Of a DNA stretch of 64,000 nucleotides, positions 1 to 8,219 are shown piece after piece. Within the stretch, counting starts at the first letter, position 1; every line of letters begins with the position of its first letter. This DNA is from Streptacidiphilus albus JL83. Lineage in GTDB: Bacteria; Actinomycetota; Actinomycetes; Streptomycetales; Streptomycetaceae. The translations under genes were made by a program, and so were the position numbers. The notes below the pieces were generated by a model, which searched no databases, was not told the DNA's origin, and saw only the letters and a list, made by a program, of their open reading frames with translations. The DNA lies in contig NZ_JQML01000001.1 in NCBI RefSeq assembly GCF_000744705.1, positions 5,900,017 through 5,964,016 on the forward strand, written 5' to 3'.

Positions 1-570
1 GGCTCCGGCAGCGCCCCAGGGGCCCGGTCGGCGGCCGACGGCGCCCCGGTCTCCTCGGACTCGCTCGGCCGGGGCGCGGACCCGGCCGTCCCGGCGACCC
101 GGGCGCCGCTGCCGCGCTCCACGCCGCTGCAGCTGATGATCCCGTCGATCGGCCTGTCCGCGCCGCTGCTCGGCCTCGGCACCGACAGCCGGGGCAACCC
201 CGAGGTGCCGCCGTTCTCGCAGCCGAGGACGGCCGGCTGGATCCGCGACTCGGTCACCCCCGGCGAGGCCGGCACCGCCCTCCTGGTCGGGCACGTGGAC
301 ACCCGCACCGGGCCCGCGGTGCTGTGGAACCTCTCGGCGGTGAAGCCCGGGGCGCTGGTCGAGGTCGCCCGGCTGGACGGCTCGACCGCCCGGTTCACGG
401 TGGACCGGCTGCGGACCTATCCCAAGGACGGCTTCCCCGACGCCCTGGTCTACGGCGCCTCGGCCGACGCCCAGCTGCGGATCATCACCTGCGGCGGCGG
501 CTACGACCGGGCGCGGCAGGAGTACAGCGGCAATGTGGTGCTGTTCGCGCATCTCACCGGCGCGGGTTGA
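1..570 (+). CDS. Class F sortase, 5' end outside the window
   Basis: The reading frame is open from base 1, so the true start and the N-terminal membrane anchor lie upstream; 189 codons are visible. The visible part opens with a Pro/Ala/Ser-rich linker, followed by the sortase beta-barrel beginning near MIPSIGLSAPLLGLG. The catalytic His is in GHVDT, the Cys in IITCGG, and the conserved Arg is probably in the YDRARQEY segment. Actinobacterial class F sortases are short, anchored extracytoplasmic transpeptidases whose substrates are mostly unknown. No sorting-signal protein is visible nearby. The stop is followed within 10 bases by a perfect hairpin (580-618) that may terminate this gene. The family is clear; the substrate is not. 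Confidence 0.9.
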   Translation, partial: GSGSAPGARSAADGAPVSSDSLGRGADPAVPATRAPLPRSTPLQLMIPSIGLSAPLLGLGTDSRGNPEVPPFSQPRTAGWIRDSVTPGEAGTALLVGHVDTRTGPAVLWNLSAVKPGALVEVARLDGSTARFTVDRLRTYPKDGFPDALVYGASADAQLRIITCGGGYDRARQEYSGNVVLFAHLTGAG

Positions 571-579
571 GTGCGTCTG

Positions 580-618
580 CGCGGGAGAGCTGCGTACCAT
601 GTACGCAGCTCTCCCGCG
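580..618. promoter_or_regulatory. Perfect 18-bp inverted repeat containing a TetR operator
   Basis: Arms 580-597 and 601-618 are perfectly complementary around a 3-base spacer. The core 591-607 reads TGCGTA-CCATG-TACGCA. The same TGCGTA-N5-TACGCA pattern occurs twice before the MFS exporter at 4848. It lies 74-90 bases upstream of the TetR start, so autorepression is likely. As RNA it would also form a strong hairpin just after the sortase stop, but with no T-run. Confidence 0.75.
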
Positions 619-680
619 GGGAGCGCGGGAAGCGTACTGGGCAGCAGCGCGGTGGGCGCGGGCCGAGCAAAGGGGCAGTG

Positions 681-1451
681 GTGGCGGCAGAGCAGTCCAC
701 GGGGCGGTCGTCGACACGGCTCCCGGTGTGGGCCAGGCCCCGGGTGGCCGGGCGGGGGCCGCAGCCCTCGCTCAGCGTCGGCGCGATCGTCGCGGCGGCC
801 GTCGTCGTCGCCGACGCGGAGGGCGTGGAGGCGGTCTCCATGCGCCGGGTGGCCGGGGAGCTGGGCGTCGGCACCATGTCGCTCTACCGCTACGTCGAGA
901 CCAAGGACGACCTGCTCGACCTGATGACCGACGAGGTCTACGGCGAGGAGTCGCCGCTGCCCGAGGACGCCGGGGACACCGTCGGCCGGGGCGGCTGGCG
1001 GGCGGAGCTGTTCGGCTTCGCGGTCCGGTACCGGGCGCTGATGCTCCGCCACCCCTGGGTGCTGTCGGTGGGCGTGAGCCGGCCGCCGCTCGGTCCGCAG
1101 GTGCTGCGCCGCACCGAGCGGATGCTCGGCATCATGGGCGGCCTGGGCCTCCCCGTCCAGGCGGTCTCGGAGCTGACCGGGACGGTCGTGGCCTATGTCC
1201 GCGGCGTGGTGCTGGTCGAGATCGGCGAGGCGGAGCTGGTCCGCCGCACCGGGCAGACCGAGGACGACTACCGGGGCCTGGTCGGCCCCTACTTCGAGCA
1301 GGTGCTGGCCTCCGGCGAGTTCCCGCTGCTGGCCCGCTTCGTGGTGGAGGCCGACGAGCACCCCGACCCGGACCGGGTGTTCCGCGACGGGCTCGAACGG
1401 GTGCTGGACGGCGTCGCGGCGGGGGTGGCCCGGGAGCTCCGGCGCGACTGA
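681..1451 (+). CDS. TetR family transcriptional repressor
   Basis: 256 aa. The N-terminal helix-turn-helix lies at about residues 25-70 (VSMRRVAGELGVGTMSLYRY), followed by a helical ligand domain of the TetR_C type. The ATG at 324 gives a long extension that only shadows the sortase gene. I chose GTG 681, five bases after AAAGGGG; GTG 678 and GTG 726 are alternatives. The palindrome TGCGTA-N5-TACGCA upstream, with two more copies before the MFS exporter at 4848, suggests that the protein represses itself and that exporter and is released by a small ligand. The target assignment is inferred from the shared sites; the family is certain. Confidence 0.93.
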   Translation: MAAEQSTGRSSTRLPVWARPRVAGRGPQPSLSVGAIVAAAVVVADAEGVEAVSMRRVAGELGVGTMSLYRYVETKDDLLDLMTDEVYGEESPLPEDAGDTVGRGGWRAELFGFAVRYRALMLRHPWVLSVGVSRPPLGPQVLRRTERMLGIMGGLGLPVQAVSELTGTVVAYVRGVVLVEIGEAELVRRTGQTEDDYRGLVGPYFEQVLASGEFPLLARFVVEADEHPDPDRVFRDGLERVLDGVAAGVARELRRD

Positions 1452-1549
1452 GGGCGGAGACCGGGAGCGGGGAGCGGGGCGGCGGACTGTCGGTGGCACC
1501 GGATACCGTGCTGTGCAGTTCGGTCCGGTCCCTGCTGGAGGTCGCTCGC

Positions 1550-2245
1550 ATGTCTACCACCCCCTCTTCGCTCGACGAGTTCGTCCTGCCCGAGTCCTGG
1601 CGCGAGGTGCTCGCGGGGGAGACGGCCAAGCCGTACTTCGCGGAGCTGGCCGGGTTCGTCGCCGCCGAGCGTGCCGAGGGTCAGGTCTTCCCGCCGAGCG
1701 GCGAGGTCTTCTCCGCCCTCAGCTCCACCCCCTACGGCCAGGTCAAGGTGCTGCTGCTGGGCCAGGACCCGTACCACGGCGAGGGCCAGGCCCACGGGAT
1801 GTGCTTCTCGGTGAAGCGCGGCGTGAAGGTCCCGCCCTCGCTCCGGAACATCTACAAGGAGCTCGGCACCGACGTCGGCGTCACCGCGCCCGACCACGGC
1901 AACCTCCAGGCCTGGGCCGACCAGGGCGTGCTGCTGCTCAACGCGGTGCTGACGGTCCGGGCGCACGAGGCCAACTCCCACAAGGACAAGGGCTGGGAGA
2001 CCTTCACCGACGCGGTGATCCGGGCGGTCGGCGAGCAGCCCGACCCGGTGGTGTTCGTGCTGTGGGGCGCCTACGCCAAGAAGAAGCTGCGGCTGATCGA
2101 CACCTCGCGGCACATCGTGGTCCAGGGCGGGCACCCCTCGCCGCTCTCGGTCAAGCACTTCATCGGCACCCGCCCGTTCTCGCAGATCGACAAGGCCCTC
2201 GCCGACCTCGGCCGCACCCCGATCGACTGGAGCCTCCCGGAGTAG
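1550..2245 (+). CDS. ung: Uracil-DNA glycosylase, family 1
   Basis: 231 aa, normal length for the family. It removes uracil from DNA as the first step of base excision repair. The water-activating loop GQDPYHG carries the catalytic Asp, and the C-terminal HPSPLS motif supplies the His that stabilises the leaving uracil. The ATG at 1550 follows CTGGAGGT at good spacing; longer in-frame starts overlap the TetR gene. It is probably transcribed alone or by read-through from the repressor gene and converges on the membrane protein at 2281-3060. Confidence 0.97.
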   Translation: MSTTPSSLDEFVLPESWREVLAGETAKPYFAELAGFVAAERAEGQVFPPSGEVFSALSSTPYGQVKVLLLGQDPYHGEGQAHGMCFSVKRGVKVPPSLRNIYKELGTDVGVTAPDHGNLQAWADQGVLLLNAVLTVRAHEANSHKDKGWETFTDAVIRAVGEQPDPVVFVLWGAYAKKKLRLIDTSRHIVVQGGHPSPLSVKHFIGTRPFSQIDKALADLGRTPIDWSLPE

Positions 2246-2280
2246 CCGCCCCGCCGGGCGGCCCGCCGGGGCGCCCGGCC

Positions 2281-3060
2281 TCAGCCGGCGAGCGTGGCGC
2301 CTTCCAGGTCGGAGCCGGCGTCCGGGCCGGTGACGGCCTCCAGGGCCGGTGCGCCGGCCGGGGACGGGACCGAGGCGGTCACCACCACGCTCGCCCCGTG
2401 CTCCAGCGAGGCGACCACCACGCCGTTCGGGCCCGAGGCCTCGGTGGCCTCCGCCACCGCCGCCGCCTCCCGGGCCAGCTGCGCCTCACGGGTGGCCCGG
2501 CGCTGCCGCTGCACCATCCGCGCGATCACCACGCTGACGACCGTGGCCGCCAGGCAGGACACCCCGAAGCTCAGCAGCCCGGTCTTGAAGGTGTGGGCGT
2601 TCAGGTAGCCGAGGCCGACGATGTAGGTCGCCCACACCGTCGAGGACACCGCCGACCAGCGCAGGTAGTGGCGCGGCGGCCGGGTGCTGGTGCCCACCGT
2701 CAGGTCCAGCAGCGAACGGCCGCCGGAGACGAAGCGGAACAGCAGTATCGTCCGCACCCGCTTGCTCTCCAGCGCCTCCAGCACATGCGCTGCGGCGGTG
2801 GCCGCGGTGGGGCTCCTGCGGAGTCGGCGCTGGGCCCAGCCGGCCGCGCGCCGGGAGACCTTGAGCAGCGCCACGTCCGCGCTGAAGGAGGCCAGGGCCA
2901 CGCACAGGCCGAGGATCAGCGGCGAGGTGTGGGTGCCCATGGTGGCGGCGATCACAGCCGTGCCGTCCGGGATCAGCGGCATGAAGGCGTCCCCGAACAC
3001 GGAGAGGACGGCGACTATGGAGAGCCATGAGGAGCCGAACAGGGACGCAGCCGCGCTCAT
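2281..3060 (-). CDS. DedA/VTT-like integral membrane protein
   Basis: 259 aa with several hydrophobic segments. The FGDAFMPLIPDGTAVIAA region near the N-terminus and the FRFVSGGRSLLDLTVG region resemble the two re-entrant loops of DedA/SNARE-associated (VTT) proteins, which act as phospholipid scramblases or flippases. The basic loop in the middle is cytoplasmic in style. The last ~60 residues form a variable Ala/Gly/Pro/Val-rich tail. The start at 3060 has an AAGGAG site seven bases upstream, which decides against the earlier Met at 3114. It diverges from the gene at 3340. The family match is moderate, because the two loops are recognisable but the tail is not. Confidence 0.7.
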   Translation of the reverse strand: MSAAASLFGSSWLSIVAVLSVFGDAFMPLIPDGTAVIAATMGTHTSPLILGLCVALASFSADVALLKVSRRAAGWAQRRLRRSPTAATAAAHVLEALESKRVRTILLFRFVSGGRSLLDLTVGTSTRPPRHYLRWSAVSSTVWATYIVGLGYLNAHTFKTGLLSFGVSCLAATVVSVVIARMVQRQRRATREAQLAREAAAVAEATEASGPNGVVVASLEHGASVVVTASVPSPAGAPALEAVTGPDAGSDLEGATLAG

Positions 3061-3339
3061 GGGGCTCCTTGCATGGTGTTGTCTCAACAGGTCAGGGTGT
3101 TCGTCGAGAAACAACGTGAACCCGAGCCATGGTCACACCCGCGCCCACTCTACCGGCAGTGGGGGCGGGGGGTTCTTACCGTGGCCATGAGCGGTGGCGC
3201 GGCAATCGTGCGACGGTCGAGCGGGCGGTCGGCGGAAGCGCCGGAACCGTTCGTTCCGTTGCTTTCTGTGACGTACTGTTCGCATTCCGTATGCCGAGGG
3301 GACGGGGGAATGCCCTAAGGAGTTTCTAGCGTCCTTCAT

Positions 3340-4713
3340 GTGACTGCGACGACTGCACCTACGGCATCGACCCCACCGCAGCTTCCTCCACCCGGGCCGG
3401 CGCGGCGCCGGCGGCGTGCCCGGGCCACGCCGGTGCTGCGGCTCCGGATCCAGGCCGCCGCCGCGCTGGTCCTGGTGGCCGCGCTGCTGGTGGGCGCGCT
3501 CACCGCGTTCTCCCTCGCCCGCTCGGACCTGGACCGGCTGGCCTCGGTCTCCGAGCCCCGCGCCGTCGCCGCCGCCGACCTCTCCCAGGCGCTGGCGGAC
3601 CAGGACGCCCAGCACGCCGACACCCTGGTCGTCGGTTACGCCTCGACGCCGCCGGCTCCGGGGCAGCAGCCGACGCTGGTGGCCGACGGCGTGCTCGCGG
3701 AGCTGACGGCCCAGGCCGACCGGCGCCGGATCAGCGCCGACCTCGCGGTCCTGGCCGCCTCCTACCCGGCCGGTTCGGCCGGCGACCGGACCGTGCAGGG
3801 GCTGCTGAACAGCCTCTCGCTCTACGACACCCTGAGCGGCACCTCGGAGTTCTCGGCCACCAGCCAGCAGGACCCGGTCGTCGGCCGCCCGCCGGAACTC
3901 GCGCTGGACTACTACGACCTGGCCGAGGGGCAGCTCCAGCAGACCACCCTGCCGCAGGCGGCGCAGCTGCTCGCGCAGGCGCAGCAGCAGGTCGCCGCCG
4001 ACGGCGGCACCGCCCGGCGGGACGACCGGCTGGGGGCGCTGCTGCTGGGTCTGCTCGGGCTGGCGACGCTGGCCCTGCTGCTCCGCTGGCAGCGGGACCT
4101 GGCCCGACGGCACCGCCGGGTGCTCAACCCGGCCCTGCTGCTGGCGACCGCCTGCGTGCTGGCGGTGCTGCTGTCCGCCACGACGTCGCTGCTGGGCGCG
4201 GCCGACCAGGTCGCCACGGCGGTGGACCGGGGGTACGCGCCCTACACGGTCGCCGCCCTGGGCCAGGTCGAGGCGGCGAACGCGGAGGCCTCGGAGAGCC
4301 GCTGGCTGGTGGACGACGCCTACCGGGTGCCGCTGCAGCAGACCTACACCGGGCTGATGGACGACCTGGAGCGGCAGCTGGCGGGCCAGACCGGCGACCC
4401 GGCGGTGGCGCGGACCAGGACGGCCTATCTGGCGGCCGACGCCCGGCTGCGCCAGTACGCCGACGCCGGGCAGCTGGACCAGGCGTCCGTGCAGCTCACC
4501 GGGGTGACCCGGGGTGAGGTCGCGTTCGCCTCCTACGACTTCAGCACCCAGCTCGGCCGGCTGGCGCAGCAGGGGCTGCAGGTGGTGGACGTCCATCTGG
4601 CAGCCGCGGGCGGGGATCTCTCCGGCTGGGTGGTGCTGCCCTCGGCGCTGCTGGGGGCGGCACTGGTGCTGGTGCTGGTGGGGGTGAGGCCGCGACTGGC
4701 GGAGTTCGCCTGA
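3340..4713 (+). CDS. Four-TM protein with two extracytoplasmic sensor-like loops
   Basis: 457 aa, GTG start, with AAGGAG 17 bases upstream (long spacing, so the start is uncertain). Predicted membrane helices lie near residues 37-60, 228-246, 262-285 and 430-452. They flank two helical loops of about 170 and 145 residues, rich in Ala, Gln and Asp, that resemble four-helix-bundle ligand sensors. No kinase, cyclase or methyl-accepting domain follows. The protein ends GVRPRLAEFA. A paralogue with the same layout and a matching end (GVRPRLAEYRR) is encoded at 13863-15440 next to the potassium genes. I do not know the function; a sensor or stalk protein is an inference. Confidence 0.75.
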   Translation: MTATTAPTASTPPQLPPPGPARRRRRARATPVLRLRIQAAAALVLVAALLVGALTAFSLARSDLDRLASVSEPRAVAAADLSQALADQDAQHADTLVVGYASTPPAPGQQPTLVADGVLAELTAQADRRRISADLAVLAASYPAGSAGDRTVQGLLNSLSLYDTLSGTSEFSATSQQDPVVGRPPELALDYYDLAEGQLQQTTLPQAAQLLAQAQQQVAADGGTARRDDRLGALLLGLLGLATLALLLRWQRDLARRHRRVLNPALLLATACVLAVLLSATTSLLGAADQVATAVDRGYAPYTVAALGQVEAANAEASESRWLVDDAYRVPLQQTYTGLMDDLERQLAGQTGDPAVARTRTAYLAADARLRQYADAGQLDQASVQLTGVTRGEVAFASYDFSTQLGRLAQQGLQVVDVHLAAAGGDLSGWVVLPSALLGAALVLVLVGVRPRLAEFA

Positions 4714-4770
4714 GGCCGGGGCCGGACGGACCGCCCGCCGCTGCGGGGGGGGTTGCCCCCTCCGCCCTTA

Positions 4771-4808
4771 TGCGTATAGCTTACGCAGTAGTGCGTAAGG
4801 CATACGCA
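4771..4808. promoter_or_regulatory. Two tandem TetR operators before the MFS exporter
   Basis: Site 1 (4771-4787) is TGCGTA-TAGCT-TACGCA and site 2 (4792-4808) is TGCGTA-AGGCA-TACGCA. Their centres are 21 bp apart, two helical turns, as expected for cooperative dimers. The half-sites equal those at 591-607 before the TetR gene. Confidence 0.8.
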
Positions 4809-4847
4809 GAAGCTTGCCGCGCGTCGGCAGACGAAGGGGGCACCGCC

Positions 4848-6446
4848 ATGGACCAGGTCACCACCGGCAACCGCGCCGGACGGAGGGAGTGGCTCGGGCT
4901 CGCCGTGCTCGCCCTGCCGCTGCTGCTCGTCTCGATGGATGTGTCGGTGCTCTACTTCGCCGTCCCCTTCATCGGCCGGGCGCTCCACCCCAGCAGCACC
5001 CAGCAGCTGTGGATCCTCGACATGTACGGCTTCGTCCTGGCCGGACTGCTGATCACCATGGGGGCGCTCGGCGACCGGATCGGCCGCCGCCGGCTGCTGC
5101 TCATCGGCGCGGTCGCCTTCGGCGGGGCCTCGGTGCTCGCCGCCTACGCCACCGGCGCGGCGATGCTGATCGGCGCCCGCGCCCTGCTCGGACTGGGCGG
5201 GGCGACCCTGATGCCGAGCACCCTCGGCCTGCTCCGCGCCATGTTCCGGGACGACCGGCAGCGGGCCAGGGTGCTCACCGCCTGGACCGGCGCGATGACG
5301 GCCGGCATCGGCCTCGGACCGGTCGTCAGCGGCATCCTGCTGGAGCACTTCTGGTGGGGCTCGATCTTCCTGGTCAACCTTCCGGCGATGGCGCTGCTGC
5401 TGGTGCTCGGCCCGGTGCTGCTGCCCGAGTCGCGCACCCCGGCCGAGCGGCGCACCCACGGCTTCGACCTGCTCGGCTCGCTGCTCTCGCTCGGGGCCGT
5501 GCTGCCGGTGGTCTACGGCGTCAAGGAACTCGCCGGCAACGGCTTCGAGCCGCTGCCCGCCGTCGGCATTGTGCTGGGCCTGGCCGTCGGCGCGGTCTTC
5601 GTCCGCCGTCAGCTCGTCCACCCGGGCGCGCTGCTGGACATGTCGCTCTTCCGCCGCCGCGCCTTCAGTGCGCCGCTGATGGTCAACCTGCTGGCGATGG
5701 TGGCCATGGTCGGCATCTCGGTGTTCACCACCCAGTACCTGGAGTCCGTGCTCGGGCTGAGCCCGCTGGCCGGCGCGCTCTGGAGCCTGGCGCCGACCGT
5801 CGTCGTCGGCGGCTGCGCGCCGCTGGCGGCCGTGCTGGCCGCGCGGTTCCACGCCGCCTCGGTGATCGCCCTCGGCTTCCTGGTCGCCGCCGCCGGCTTC
5901 GCCGCGATGACCCTGGCCCAGGTGCACTCCGGGGTCTGGGTGATCCTGATCGGCGCCGGCCTGGAGGCCGGTGGGCTGGTGATGGTGATGTCGCTGATCA
6001 CCGGCATGGTGCTGGGTGCGGCCCCGGAGGAGCGGGCCGGATCGGCGGCGGCCGTGCTGGAGTCGGCCACCGAGTTCGGCGGCGCGCTCGGCATGGCCCT
6101 CCTCGGCGCCCTCGGCACCGCGGTCTACCGGAGCGGGGTGCTCGGGGCGCTGCCGGCCGGACTGGCCCCGGCCGCCCGCACGGCGGCGGAGCAGACCATG
6201 GGCGGCGCCCAGGCGGTGGCCGCCGCCCTGCCGGGAGGGGTCGGGGACGAGGTGCTGGCCGCCGCCCGGCAGGCGTTCGTCCAGGGGCTGCACGCGGCGG
6301 CGATCGGCGGCGCGGTGCTGATGGTGGCCGCGGCGGCGCTGGCCGTGCTGCTGCTGCGCCGGGGCGCCGCGCCGACCCGCCTGTCCGTCCCGGCCGCCGC
6401 GCCGCGGGCCCCGGAGAGCGCTCACCGGGCGACGGTCGGCGGCTGA
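4848..6446 (+). CDS. MFS drug exporter, DHA2 (14-TM) family
   Basis: 532 aa, QacA/EmrB-type proton antiporter. Loop 2-3 carries the motif-A form GDRIGRRR. The TM1 region contains SMDVSVLYFAVP, with the acidic residue typical of multidrug antiporters, and the length suits 14 helices. An ATG at 4770 is in frame but lies at the edge of the operator sites. ATG 4848, after GAAGGGGG, gives the usual short N-terminus and is preferred. The two TGCGTA-N5-TACGCA palindromes just upstream link it to the repressor at 681-1451, 3.4 kb away. Substrates are unknown; family and regulation by the repressor are well supported. Confidence 0.93.
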   Translation: MDQVTTGNRAGRREWLGLAVLALPLLLVSMDVSVLYFAVPFIGRALHPSSTQQLWILDMYGFVLAGLLITMGALGDRIGRRRLLLIGAVAFGGASVLAAYATGAAMLIGARALLGLGGATLMPSTLGLLRAMFRDDRQRARVLTAWTGAMTAGIGLGPVVSGILLEHFWWGSIFLVNLPAMALLLVLGPVLLPESRTPAERRTHGFDLLGSLLSLGAVLPVVYGVKELAGNGFEPLPAVGIVLGLAVGAVFVRRQLVHPGALLDMSLFRRRAFSAPLMVNLLAMVAMVGISVFTTQYLESVLGLSPLAGALWSLAPTVVVGGCAPLAAVLAARFHAASVIALGFLVAAAGFAAMTLAQVHSGVWVILIGAGLEAGGLVMVMSLITGMVLGAAPEERAGSAAAVLESATEFGGALGMALLGALGTAVYRSGVLGALPAGLAPAARTAAEQTMGGAQAVAAALPGGVGDEVLAAARQAFVQGLHAAAIGGAVLMVAAAALAVLLLRRGAAPTRLSVPAAAPRAPESAHRATVGG

Positions 6447-6486
6447 TCCGGGCGGGGCGGACAACGCCCGGACCGCAGAAGGAACT

Positions 6487-6520
6487 TCGGACCGCCCGGG
6501 CACCCGCCCGGGCGGTCCGA
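6487..6520 (+). terminator. Hairpin terminator after the MFS exporter
   Basis: Perfect 14-bp stem (arms 6487-6500 and 6507-6520) around a six-base loop, 40 bases after the stop. There is no T-run, as is common in high-GC actinobacteria. Confidence 0.7.
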
Positions 6521-6711
6521 GCACGTTCGCGGGACGTCATCGAATGTTCGCTCCGTAGTCACGGTGCAGCTGTCTGTGCGCGTTTCACTCTCAGGCGACA
6601 GGGTCGGGCCGTGACGCGCCGCCGAGGCCCGACCGCACCGCCGCAGGAACGCCCCGGCACCAACCTCCGTCCGTGCAGCACTCCCCTCCACGCAAGGGAT
6701 GACCCCCCGCC

Positions 6712-8049
6712 ATGGCCCGCATGCGCAGAAGCACCGCCCTGCTCGCCGCCGCGGTCGCACTCGCTGCCGTGGCCGGCTGTTCCACGTCGGCCGACCAGGC
6801 GAGCAGTGAGGCGCAGGCGCAGGCGGCGGCGGAGGCGGCCAGCGCCAACGGCAGCGTCAAGGCCACCATCAGCTTCATGGAGGACATGGCCGCTGGCGCC
6901 GGGAAGAGCACCCTCGCCAGGCTGACGGTCGAGTTCGAGCAGCAGAACCCCGGCATCACCGTCGACCTGGTGGAGGAGCCGGACGCGGCCTCCCTCCTCG
7001 CCAAGGAGACCGCCGCCGTCCGGGCCGGTCACGCTCCCACCCTGGGGCAGGTCACCGAGGGCTCGGCGGCCGGCTTCGCCGACCGGCAGCAGATCCTGCC
7101 GGTCAGTCAGTACGCGGACAGTGACCTCCCGTTGGGGCTCTCCAGCTTCTACATCGGAGTGCAGCAGGACCTGCGGCTGGCCGACGGGCAGCTCTGGATG
7201 TGGCCGCTGGGCGAGAGCGTCCAGCTGCTCTACTACAACCAGGCCCTGCTGTCGGCCAAGGGGCTGAACCCGCCGGTCTCCTGGGCCGAGTTCGCCGCCG
7301 AGGCCAAGACCCTGTCCGGCGGCGGCACCACCGCTATCAGCGTCGACCCGGGCAGCAGCGCCTCGCCGCAGGGGGGACAGGTCCTGTTCGCGCTGCTCGC
7401 CGCGGCCTTCGGCAAGCCCGACTTCGCGGCCAACGGCAGTCCGCAGCTGAACAGCCCGGCCGCGGTCGAGGCGCTGACCTACCTGTCCGACCTGAAGCGG
7501 GACGGCACGCTCGCGGTCGGTTCCGACGATCCGGGCGAGCGGGCGCTCGGGTCCCGGAAGGGCGTGTTCGATCTGGGCCCGGCCACCGGGTACGCGGGCG
7601 AGGCGCGGGCGGCGGGCGGGGCCGCCGCCCTGGGCACGGAGCTGCTGCCGACCGGTCCGGACAACGAGCCGGGCAATGTCGTCTCCGGCACCAATCTGGC
7701 GATGTTCGCCGGGTCCTCCGCCGTGCAGCAGGCGGCCGGCTGGAAGTACATGCAGTTCCTCGCCTCCACCCCGGTCCAGGCGGAGTGGTCCGAGGCCACC
7801 GGCTTCCTCCCGGCGTCGCCCGGAGCGCTGCTGCAGATGGGCGGCTACACGGCGAAGAACCCCTGGCTGACCACCGCCGTCGCCGCCCTCCAGTACGCCT
7901 CGGCGGCGCCCGCCTTCCCCTGGGTGGCGAAGGCACAGGGGGCGGAGGCCGTCGCCGTCGCGGCCGTGCTGGAGCAGGGCGCGGACCCGACCGTCGCGCT
8001 GGACGCCGCCCAGGCCGCCGCCCTGGCCGACCAGCAGGCCGGGCAGTGA
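6712..8049 (+). CDS. ABC transporter solute-binding lipoprotein, carbohydrate type
   Basis: 445 aa. The N-terminus is a lipoprotein signal: basic MARMRRS, a hydrophobic stretch, then the lipobox AVAGC with the lipidated Cys near residue 23. The mature part follows the family 1 extracellular binding protein fold, with VEFEQQNPGITV near the start, LLYYNQALL in the hinge region and AGWKYMQFLAS near the end. It should capture a sugar or oligosaccharide outside the membrane for an importer. No permease or ATPase gene is adjacent, so it is an orphan that must work with a transporter encoded elsewhere. ATG 6712 is used; an AGGGATGACC stretch upstream is a modest ribosome site. Confidence 0.9.
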   Translation: MARMRRSTALLAAAVALAAVAGCSTSADQASSEAQAQAAAEAASANGSVKATISFMEDMAAGAGKSTLARLTVEFEQQNPGITVDLVEEPDAASLLAKETAAVRAGHAPTLGQVTEGSAAGFADRQQILPVSQYADSDLPLGLSSFYIGVQQDLRLADGQLWMWPLGESVQLLYYNQALLSAKGLNPPVSWAEFAAEAKTLSGGGTTAISVDPGSSASPQGGQVLFALLAAAFGKPDFAANGSPQLNSPAAVEALTYLSDLKRDGTLAVGSDDPGERALGSRKGVFDLGPATGYAGEARAAGGAAALGTELLPTGPDNEPGNVVSGTNLAMFAGSSAVQQAAGWKYMQFLASTPVQAEWSEATGFLPASPGALLQMGGYTAKNPWLTTAVAALQYASAAPAFPWVAKAQGAEAVAVAAVLEQGADPTVALDAAQAAALADQQAGQ

Positions 8050-8135
8050 CCCGCCGGTTACCGGCCGGTGACCGCCGAGGGCGGGCCGGGACGGGCATCG
8101 AAAAGCGAACAACAGTACGGCAGGCTGTAAAGATC

Positions 8136-8152
8136 GCGTCATAATCGCGTCC
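8136..8152 (+). promoter_or_regulatory. Possible KdpE-type direct repeat before the KimA gene
   Basis: GCGTCA-TAATC-GCGTCC, two hexamers phased by 11 bp, as OmpR/PhoB-family regulators prefer. It is the weakest of five similar sites near the potassium genes (others at 10286, 15565, 15597 and 15673). Confidence 0.4.
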
Positions 8153-8219
8153 GGCTATCAGGCCGGGGTCCATGCCGAGTCGAACATGGGCCCATTCCGA
8201 TGTGGAGGGACGCGGTTCC

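Noticed and set aside
4770..4847. ATG 4770 as start of the MFS exporter
   Set aside because: The extra 26 residues are read from the two operator palindromes. ATG 4848 has a good ribosome site and gives the normal family N-terminus.
8050..8219. c-di-AMP (ydaO-type) riboswitch before the KimA-like gene
   Set aside because: I looked because kimA is under such control in Bacillus, but I could not find the conserved core in this 170-base leader.
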